Translations under genes and position numbers: made by a program
From: Deltaproteobacteria bacterium
GTDB lineage: Bacteria > Desulfobacterota > Desulfomonilia > UBA1062
NCBI GenBank assembly: GCA_018433085.1
Contig: JAHDRW010000042.1
Coordinates: 1-47,623 of the forward strand
DNA length: 47,623 nucleotides
Direction: 5' to 3'
The notes under the pieces: model-generated
Seen by the model: the letters and a program-made list of their open reading frames with translations, nothing else
What the model was told of the DNA's origin: nothing
The model's database searches: none
Shown here: positions 28,223 to 34,504 of the stretch, one piece after another
Numbering within the stretch: position 1 is the first letter of the stretch
How the letters are laid out: each line of letters opens with the position of its first letter

Positions 28223-28229
28223 CGATGAG

Positions 28230-28320
28230 GCGGTAAACAAAGGCCTTCCTTAAGAAACAGCCATATCCCTGGAATCGTGGGGCCGTCAGGGTGTCGTCCC
28301 CTGTCGCGGCAGTTTACCGC
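28230..28320 (+). ncRNA. Candidate folded RNA after archease (strand uncertain)
   Basis: GCGGTAAAC (28230-28238) is perfectly complementary to GTTTACCGC (28312-28320), giving a 9-bp closing stem around a 73-base interior. Just inside the 3' arm is a second hairpin: GCCG/CGGC outer pairs with CAGGG/CCCTG inner pairs, at about 28282-28310. The 5' half can form a short AAGG/CCTT stem. The block begins 7 bases after the archease stop, so it would lie in the rtcB mRNA 3' end. It could be a processed small RNA, an RtcB substrate or a 3' mRNA structure; a mobile repeat is another possibility. No known RNA family was recognised, and no folding energy was calculated. Confidence 0.4.
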
Positions 28321-28384
28321 GGTGGGGGTCCACGTACGCACGCAGTATCCGTGCACCCTTTCCGGGCGAACGGGAAGGCAAAGA

Positions 28385-28398
28385 ATATGTGCATATTT
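28385..28398. promoter_or_regulatory. Palindrome AATATG-TG-CATATT
   Basis: Perfect 6-bp arms with a 2-base centre. AT-rich and of operator size, it lies about 200 bases upstream of the 59-residue protein. It may be a promoter-associated operator. Confidence 0.35.
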
Positions 28399-28432
28399 CT
28401 GGCAGGCCCGCCGGGTTTTCATGCACCTTTTT

Positions 28433-28473
28433 CCCTGTGAAATCATCTAAACTCTTTGCCTTCACAGAGGGAC
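28433..28473 (+). other. Bulged hairpin in the leader
   Basis: TCCCTGTGAA (28433-28442) pairs with TTCACAGAGGGA (28462-28473), ten pairs with a 2-base bulge and a 19-base loop. No T-run follows, so it is not a simple terminator. Confidence 0.45.
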
Positions 28474-28555
28474 ATACCGGGTGAGCCCCTGGCAAACCGC
28501 GTCAGAAATCACCGGATATGTTCCGCAGAGCAGGGATGAGTTTCTTTTATGAAGA

Positions 28556-28575
28556 TCTTTCCCGATCGGGAAAGA
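28556..28575 (+). promoter_or_regulatory. Perfect 20-bp palindrome directly before a ribosome binding site
   Basis: TCTTTCCCGATCGGGAAAGA reads the same on both strands. The AAAGGAG ribosome site at 28577-28583 begins two bases after it, so it is ideally placed to be an operator or to act as an mRNA structure that affects ribosome access to the 59-residue protein gene. Confidence 0.6.
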
Positions 28576-28592
28576 GAAAGGAGATGAAAACC

Positions 28593-28772
28593 ATGCCCGG
28601 CACGAGAAAAACAGACACGTGTGAAGTCTGCATCAAAAGGGTCGGGCTGGTGGGAATCCTGCCGCGGGATCAGATCGTCTGGATGTGTCCTCAGTGCAGT
28701 GAAACCGTCTGGAAACTGACAGGCGATCTCTCCGTGGAAACCGTGCGGTTCCTGACCGGCAACGTGCTGTAA
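28593..28772 (+). CDS. 59-residue two-CxxC (zinc-ribbon-like) protein
   Basis: Start at the ATG 28593, nine bases after GGAG; an ATG at 28584 touches the ribosome site and is less likely. Cys10-x2-Cys13 and Cys32-x2-Cys35 are spaced like a small zinc ribbon, with the loop between them about 18 residues. The C-terminal part is a short helix (SVETVRFLTG). There is no membrane segment. The family is not recognised; small two-CxxC proteins often bind zinc and contact nucleic acid or a partner protein, which is inference here. It sits between the folded region and its own terminator, so it seems to be a single-gene unit. Confidence 0.65.
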   Translation: MPGTRKTDTCEVCIKRVGLVGILPRDQIVWMCPQCSETVWKLTGDLSVETVRFLTGNVL

Positions 28773-28851
28773 CGGCCCTCGTTGCAGTTTAAGGTGAGCC
28801 GAGGAGGCGGGGGAAAAGAGCATACCCGGGGCTTGTGGGAGGCGGCGGTCA

Positions 28852-28886
28852 AGCCGGCTTTCTCTTAAAAAAAGAGAGGCTCTTTT
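28852..28886 (+). terminator. Terminator after the 59-residue protein
   Basis: TCTCTT (28861-28866) pairs with AAGAGA (28872-28877) around an A5 loop. Outer AGCC (28852-28855) can pair with GGCT (28878-28881), and CTTTT follows at 28882-28886. This resembles a Rho-independent terminator. It lies in the convergent gap to the hybrid kinase gene and could serve both. Confidence 0.5.
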
Positions 28887-28926
28887 CCGCCTGTTATCTC
28901 TTTTCCCGTTCATTCTCCGGAGCACA

Positions 28927-31602
28927 CTATCCCTTGAGTATCCGATTGACGGTAGACTTCAGCTCACCCATATCCGTCGGCTTCACCAGCAGCTCCCGGA
29001 TGCCGGCGGATCTCATGGACTGTTCGTCCACCGTGTCGTCCAGCCCGGTGCACAGTATCACCGGGATGTCGGGGCGCACCTCCCGTATCTTCCGTGAGAG
29101 CTCGATCCCCGTGATCCCGGGCATGGTCTGGTCCGTTATCACGAGGTCGAAGCTTCCGGGAGACTCGGAGAAGGTTTCAAGGGCCTTCCTGCCGTCCACC
29201 GCCGTGTCCACGCGATATCCGAAACGGCCCAGAACCCGCTGGAGGCCGGACAGGATGAGCACTTCGTCATCGACCAGAAGCACCCGTTTCCCCCGGTCTT
29301 CCCGGTGCCTGTCTCCGGCCCGGGCTCTCCCGGTGCGAAAGTCTTGCTTCCGCCTGTCGCCGGCGTAGAGGGGCAGATCTATCGTGAACGCCGATCCCTT
29401 GCCCGGCTCGCTCTTGACCGTGATCGCGCCCTTGTGGTTTTTGAGAATCCCCTGGACAATGGAGAGTCCCATTCCGCTTCCCTTTCCCGTGCCCTTCGTG
29501 GTGAAGAAGGGGTCGAAAATCCGATCTATTACCTCCCGAGTCATTCCGGTCCCGTTGTCCGAAACCGTCAGCCTCAGATGGTTGCCCGCCGGAAGTTGCC
29601 CCTGGGAATGAACCGGCTCCAGGTAGACGTTCGACAGCTTCAACTCGATGACGCCCCGCTGTGATTCCATCGCGTCCGCGGCATTCCTGCAGAGGTTCAT
29701 GATCACCTGCTGGATCTGCACCGGGTCGCCTAGAATGGTGTCCGAGCGGGCGTCGCTGTGGAGGAGGATCTCGATCGTGCTCGGGATCGATGACCTGAGG
29801 AACCCAACCGTCTCTTCGAGCAGGGGCGAAACCCTGACCGGAACGAAGTTCTCTTCGCCCTGCCTGCTGAAGGAGAGGATCTTTTTGATCAGATCCCGCT
29901 GACGGTGCGTGGCGGCGAGCGTTTGCGTCAGCAGCTCGTAGCGGCTGGTATCGGGTTCGGTGTCCTCGAGGAGCATCTCGGTGTATATGATCACCGGGTA
30001 GAGCACGTTGTTCAGGTCGTGGGCTATGCCTCCGGCGAATCTGCCCAGGGCCTCGGCCTTCTGGGTCTGTATGAGCTGGGCCTCGATGGTCTTCTTCTCT
30101 TCTTCGGCCTTTTTGCGCTCGGCGATCTCTTCGGCCAGCTTCCGGTTCCTCTCCTCCAGCTCGGCCGTGCGCTCCCTGACGAGTTCTTCCAGGCGCTCGC
30201 GGTGCCTGAGCAGCTCGTCCTGGGCCTGCTTTCGGGCCGTGATGTCCATGAGGATCGTTGCGAACCGGTTCGGCGCAGGGGAATAGGCATGCACCTCGAA
30301 GTCTTTGCCGAGCGCAGAGGAGCGGTTCTCGAAGCTGACCGGCTCGCCCGTGAGGGCGACCCTGCCGTAGATATCCACCCAGGAGGGGTCGTTTGCAGGA
30401 AGCACCTCGCGTATGGTTTTGCCTATCACGTTCTCCCGTTTCAGGCCGGTCAGGCGTTCGAAGGCGGGATTGACATCCGTGAAGCGGTAGTCAATGGGTC
30501 TGCCGTTCTTGTCGCAGATGATCTCATGCAGCGCGAACCCCTCCGACATCCCGTTGAAGAGGGACCGATAGCGCTTCTCGCTCTCGTGGAGCGCCATCTG
30601 GGCCTCGATCCGGGCAGTAATATCCAGGAGGCTCAAGACCACCATCTTCACCCGCCCCTGTTCATCCCTGGCGGGCACCATGCTCCAGTCCCAGTAGCCC
30701 GTTCCCCGCTCCGGGTGCTCGGCGTATTCGAACGGCTTGGCATGGGCGTAGTAGGGCTCGCCCGTGGCCACGACCCGCCGGAAGATGGCCTCGTTCTCCT
30801 CGTTCGGATACAGATCGAAGTGGTTCTTCCCGATGAAGAAGCCGGGCTCTTTTCCGTCTACCTGCGCATAGATCCGGTTGACCAGGATGAAGTTGGCCTC
30901 GGCGTCCATGCAGGCGATCAGCACGTGCGTGGCGTTCAAGGTGGCCGAGAGCAGCTCGTTGGCCCTGCGCAGCTCGTCCTCGCTTTTCCTGAGCGCCGCC
31001 GCAGCGGCTTTATGCCGGGAGTTCTCTATCAGCTCCCAGGCACCGGCCCTCTTGACCAGGGCAAACTGATGGTTGTTGACCACGTCGATCACCTCCGCGG
31101 CCCCGCACTTGTCGAGAGAGTAGGTGCACAATGCAATCATGCGGCGCTGGGCGATTAGGTCTCCGACCTCTTTCTCATAAGCGGTAAAGTCCTTCCAGTC
31201 CCTGCTTTCCAGCCGGAAGGTGTTACCGGACAGCCTCAATCCGTCATAGCCCCGGGAAAGGGCGCTTTCCAGCTTGTGTATCCAGCCGCTCAACACCCTC
31301 TGAGCATCGAATCGGCCGCCTTGTGCATACCACTCGTCATAGAAAAGGATCTCGATCTGTCCATTCTCAAGGCGGGAATCGAGGTCAGGGACCTCGCCCC
31401 GCAGGGCCTCAGAGGCATCGTGCGCAGTCAGGGGCTCCGAAACGATCCACAGGCAGAATTCGTTCTGCTCGAGGCCGGCCCTGAAATAGGGGACCAGGAT
31501 ATCCTTCAGGTCCCGGCTGCTTCGGTAGAACTGGCAGAAGTGCGTTCCCCAGTGCACGTTTCCGATGATATCGATGCCTGATTCTCTCGGTTTCATTTCC
31601 AT
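28927..31602 (-). CDS. MEDS/PAS hybrid histidine kinase with receiver domain
   Basis: 891 residues from the ATG at 31602, which has AAAGGGG before it; the frame extends 60 bases further without a ribosome site. Layout: an N-terminal MEDS domain at about 15-180 (WGTHFCQFYRSSRDL, found in DcmR and methanogen/methylotroph sensors), PAS domains at about 210-330 and 340-460, a coiled coil, HisKA with the phospho-His in GGIAHDLNNVLYPV near 527, HATPase with DNGTGMT and GKGSGMGLSIVQG boxes, and a C-terminal receiver with VLLVDDE and the phosphoacceptor Asp in LVITDQTMPG near 820. No membrane segments are seen, so it is a cytoplasmic sensor. No response regulator or output gene is adjacent, so its phosphorelay partner must be elsewhere. 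Confidence 0.92.
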   Translation of the reverse strand: MEMKPRESGIDIIGNVHWGTHFCQFYRSSRDLKDILVPYFRAGLEQNEFCLWIVSEPLTAHDASEALRGEVPDLDSRLENGQIEILFYDEWYAQGGRFDAQRVLSGWIHKLESALSRGYDGLRLSGNTFRLESRDWKDFTAYEKEVGDLIAQRRMIALCTYSLDKCGAAEVIDVVNNHQFALVKRAGAWELIENSRHKAAAAALRKSEDELRRANELLSATLNATHVLIACMDAEANFILVNRIYAQVDGKEPGFFIGKNHFDLYPNEENEAIFRRVVATGEPYYAHAKPFEYAEHPERGTGYWDWSMVPARDEQGRVKMVVLSLLDITARIEAQMALHESEKRYRSLFNGMSEGFALHEIICDKNGRPIDYRFTDVNPAFERLTGLKRENVIGKTIREVLPANDPSWVDIYGRVALTGEPVSFENRSSALGKDFEVHAYSPAPNRFATILMDITARKQAQDELLRHRERLEELVRERTAELEERNRKLAEEIAERKKAEEEKKTIEAQLIQTQKAEALGRFAGGIAHDLNNVLYPVIIYTEMLLEDTEPDTSRYELLTQTLAATHRQRDLIKKILSFSRQGEENFVPVRVSPLLEETVGFLRSSIPSTIEILLHSDARSDTILGDPVQIQQVIMNLCRNAADAMESQRGVIELKLSNVYLEPVHSQGQLPAGNHLRLTVSDNGTGMTREVIDRIFDPFFTTKGTGKGSGMGLSIVQGILKNHKGAITVKSEPGKGSAFTIDLPLYAGDRRKQDFRTGRARAGDRHREDRGKRVLLVDDEVLILSGLQRVLGRFGYRVDTAVDGRKALETFSESPGSFDLVITDQTMPGITGIELSRKIREVRPDIPVILCTGLDDTVDEQSMRSAGIRELLVKPTDMGELKSTVNRILKG

Positions 31603-32227
31603 GCGGTCCCCTTTACCCGGGTCCATGAACACCGTCTGCCCATAGAGATGATCGTCCCACAAAAAAGATGCCCGTTATCCGTGTCTTCTGACGGTTGAAA
31701 CGCATGTCGGGTCTTTGTAGATTCTGGCAATGTTTTGCCAATATTTCAACCCGTGAATACATCCAAGTGTAAGAAAAAACGTCTGGGAGATGTAGTCTAA
31801 GTCTGAGCAGGGACCGATATCCGTGAAGCGGGAACCGAGACGTCCGGCATTGAGCCGGAAATGTGTGTCAGACACAGGAACAGGTGAGGCCTGTATCCCG
31901 CCGACCCTCTTATGATGCCCTTCTCTCGTATCATGAGATTCACTGGAGGGCAGTGTTCGCGCTTCCCGGGCACCGGGAATGCGACCCTGATCGGCGGTAT
32001 AGGGTCCCGTCCGATGGCTGGTAAGATATAACTAACGAGAAAATAAACTGAAAGGGGTTGAAACATAACCTGTTGAGAATCATAGGATGTAGGCCGAACA
32101 CCTGCATAAAGTAAGCTGAAAGTTCACAATATTATCAGACTTTGGTGGGCATACAAGGGAATTGAATTGTCCTACATTGCACACGCAACTTCAACAGGAC
32201 AGAAAAGACTGGATAAGGAGGTAGATA
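31603..32227. other. Long divergent spacer upstream of acs
   Basis: 625 bases between the divergent kinase and acs. The only clear structure is a hairpin at 31963-31979, TTCCCGG-GCA-CCGGGAA with CGC/GCG flanks, about 250 bases upstream of acs. The last 180 bases are AT-rich and probably hold the acs promoter, but no box pair was convincing. TTGC-N4-GCAA at 32177-32188 is a possible weak operator. Confidence 0.5.
31963..31979 (+). other. Hairpin TTCCCGG-GCA-CCGGGAA upstream of acs
   Basis: Perfect 7-bp stem with a 3-base loop; CGC and GCG just outside can extend it with a bulge. Not followed by T residues. It may be part of an acs leader or a DNA site. Confidence 0.4.
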
Positions 32228-34201
32228 ATGGCTGACATCAATGAACAGGATTTTTATGACAAGATTTTCCCTGTGCCCGAGAGGGTGAGAGAGAAATCCT
32301 ATGTCAAGAGCAGGGAAGAGTATGACCGGATGTACAAGGAGTCTATCGAGGATCCGGATGGCTTCTGGGGCAGAATGGCATCAGAGAGGCTGAGCTGGTT
32401 CAAGCCCTTTGACAAGAACAAGGTATCCGACTGGTCGTTCGGTGACGACCTGCACGTGAAATGGTTCCAGGGCGGCAAGATCAACGTGAGCTACAATTGT
32501 CTGGACAGGCACCTGGAAACGAAGAAAAACAAGGCAGCCATTATCTTCGAGGGGAACGACCCCAACGACTGGAAGGTCTTTACATATTATGACATGTATC
32601 GCGAGGTGAACAAGTGCGCCAATGTGCTCAAGGGCCTGGGGGTAAAAAAGGGTGACGTGGTAGCCATCTATCTTCCCATGATCCCGGAGCTGGTTATCAC
32701 CATGCTGGCATGCACCAGGATCGGCGCCCTGCACATGATCGTTTTCGGCGGCTTCTCCGCCGAGGCCTTAAGGGACAGGATTAGAGACTGCAACGCCTCC
32801 GTGCTCATTACCTGCGACGGAACATTCCGCGGAAGCAAGGCGGTTCCGCAGAAGGCCAACGCCGACAAGGCGGTCGAGCAGTGCCCGTCCGTCAAGACCC
32901 AGGTCGTGGTCAGGCGCACCGGCACCGAGGTCGTGATGAAGGAAGGCCGCGATGTCTGGTACGAAGAGCTCATGGCCAAGGCCCCGATGTACTGCAAGCC
33001 CGAGGAGATGGATGCCGAAGATCCCATGTTCATCCTCTATACCTCCGGCTCCACCGGAAAACCCAAGGGCGTGTTGCACACGACTGCGGGCTACCTCCTC
33101 TATGCATCCATGACGCAGGAATATGCCTTCGATGTGCGCGATGAAGATATCTACTGGTGCACGGCCGACATCGGGTGGGTGACCGGCCATAGCTACGTCA
33201 CCTACGGGCCGCTGTGCAACGGTTACACGAGCATCGTGTTCGAAGGCGTGCCCAGCTATCCGGCCTACGACCGTTTCTGGGCCATTGTCGAGAAGTACAA
33301 TGTCAACAATTTCTACACCGCACCGACCGCTATCCGCGCAATCGCGAAGGAAGGCGACAAGTGGGTCGAGATGCACGACCTCTCCTCGCTGAGGGTCCTC
33401 GGCTCCGTTGGCGAGCCGCTCAATCCCGAGGCATGGTGGTGGTACTACGACAAGGTGGGCGGCAGCAGGTGCTCGATCGTGGACACCTGGTGGCAGAGCG
33501 AGACGGGCGGCCATATGATCCTCCCGCTGCCCGGCGCCATCGACATCAAGCCGGCAAAGGCCATGGTGCCGTTCTTCGGCGTTGTCCCCGCCCTCATGGA
33601 TGACGAGGGCAAGGAAATCGTCGGCCCTGGCAAGGGGTCGCTGTGCATCAAGGCTGCCTGGCCCGGAATGCTGAGGGGCGTGTGGGGCGACCCTGAAAAG
33701 TTCAAGGAAAACTATTTCTCGCAGTTCCCGGGCTGCTACTTCTCGGGCGACGGCGCCGAGCGTGACGAAGACGGCGACTACAAGATCACCGGAAGGGTGG
33801 ACGATGTTATCAACGTGTCCGGCCACAGGATGGGGACGGCCGAGGTCGAAGCGGCGCTCACCCTGCACCCGAACGTCGCCGAGTCGGCCGTGGTGGGATT
33901 CCCCCACAATATCAAGGGCCAGGGTATCTACGCATACGTGACATTGAACACCGGCGTGGAAAAGACCGATGCGCTGAAAAAAGACTTGGTGGCCCTCGTT
34001 CGCAAGGAGATCGGCCCCATCGCTTCACCGGACTTTATCCAGTGGGCGGACGGTCTTCCCAAGACCCGCTCGGGCAAGATCATGCGCCGCGTGCTCAGGA
34101 AGATCGCTGCCTCTGAATTCACCGAGCTCGGCGATGTCTCGACCATGGCGGACTCCACGGTGGTCGACGATCTGATCAGCGGTAGAAAGATCATCGGGTG
34201 A
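32228..34201 (+). CDS. acs: Acetyl-CoA synthetase (AMP-forming)
   Basis: 657 residues, the size of AMP-forming Acs (about 650), with AAGGAGG ahead of the ATG. It makes acetyl-CoA from acetate, ATP and CoA. The AMP-binding core [10 protein letters not shown] lies at about 271-280, WWQSETGGH near 425, the [10 protein letters not shown] hinge near 525, and the C-terminal TRSGKIMRR places the conserved acetylatable lysine at residue 617 (Lys609 in Salmonella Acs). In many bacteria that lysine is acetylated by a GNAT enzyme (Pat), which switches the enzyme off. A Pat-like GNAT fusion is encoded convergently just beyond the terminator. It could be used for acetate activation during syntrophic or sulfate-reducing growth. 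Confidence 0.97.
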   Translation: MADINEQDFYDKIFPVPERVREKSYVKSREEYDRMYKESIEDPDGFWGRMASERLSWFKPFDKNKVSDWSFGDDLHVKWFQGGKINVSYNCLDRHLETKKNKAAIIFEGNDPNDWKVFTYYDMYREVNKCANVLKGLGVKKGDVVAIYLPMIPELVITMLACTRIGALHMIVFGGFSAEALRDRIRDCNASVLITCDGTFRGSKAVPQKANADKAVEQCPSVKTQVVVRRTGTEVVMKEGRDVWYEELMAKAPMYCKPEEMDAEDPMFILYTSGSTGKPKGVLHTTAGYLLYASMTQEYAFDVRDEDIYWCTADIGWVTGHSYVTYGPLCNGYTSIVFEGVPSYPAYDRFWAIVEKYNVNNFYTAPTAIRAIAKEGDKWVEMHDLSSLRVLGSVGEPLNPEAWWWYYDKVGGSRCSIVDTWWQSETGGHMILPLPGAIDIKPAKAMVPFFGVVPALMDDEGKEIVGPGKGSLCIKAAWPGMLRGVWGDPEKFKENYFSQFPGCYFSGDGAERDEDGDYKITGRVDDVINVSGHRMGTAEVEAALTLHPNVAESAVVGFPHNIKGQGIYAYVTLNTGVEKTDALKKDLVALVRKEIGPIASPDFIQWADGLPKTRSGKIMRRVLRKIAASEFTELGDVSTMADSTVVDDLISGRKIIG

Positions 34202-34211
34202 GAGAACACAG

Positions 34212-34242
34212 ACAAGACCCCGGCTACAGGGCGGGGTCTTGT
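34212..34242 (+). terminator. Hairpin terminator after acs
   Basis: ACAAGACCCC (34212-34221) pairs perfectly with GGGGTCTTGT (34233-34242), a 10-bp stem with an 11-base loop, 11 bases past the acs stop. A short T-poor tail follows, so it is terminator-like but lacks a long T-run. It may also stop transcripts arriving from the convergent GNAT-fusion gene. Confidence 0.6.
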
Positions 34243-34504
34243 TCAAAGGCTTATCCGGCATCATGAACAAGGTATCATCAGTCATGTAACGCTTTGCATG
34301 AGGGAAGAGAAGGTTGGAATCGGTCCAGCCTTCTCTTGTCTCGATTTTTTCTCCGGCAACGCCTCCATCAAATGGAGATCCTACCCTTATCCAGGGGAAT
34401 CAAAGAATTTCACGAGAAGGCGGCATTTCACTGAGCGATTCGGGATCCCCTCATCTTTCCGCCCCGGATGTTCTTTTCCCGGCCGCTGCCCTTCGGGCCC
34501 CGAG

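Larger units (their letters stand above)
28223..28583. other. Structured non-coding region downstream of archease
   Basis: 361 bases without a convincing gene but with an unusual density of inverted repeats, listed separately: a 9-bp closing stem at 28230-28320, AATATG/CATATT at 28385-28398, a bulged 10-bp hairpin at 28433-28473, and a perfect 20-bp palindrome at 28556-28575. It lies between archease and the 59-residue zinc-type protein and could hold one or more small RNAs or regulatory leaders. Confidence 0.55.

Noticed and set aside
26360..28240. 626-codon frame antisense to rtcB and archease
   Set aside because: Spans two real genes in antisense, has no ribosome site, and is Glu/His/Arg-rich shadow sequence.
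32177..32188. TTGC-N4-GCAA before acs as a CRP/FNR site
   Set aside because: Only 4-bp arms; such matches are expected by chance.
32150..32190. Sigma-54 promoter for acs
   Set aside because: TTGCA is present but no GG lies at the required spacing upstream.
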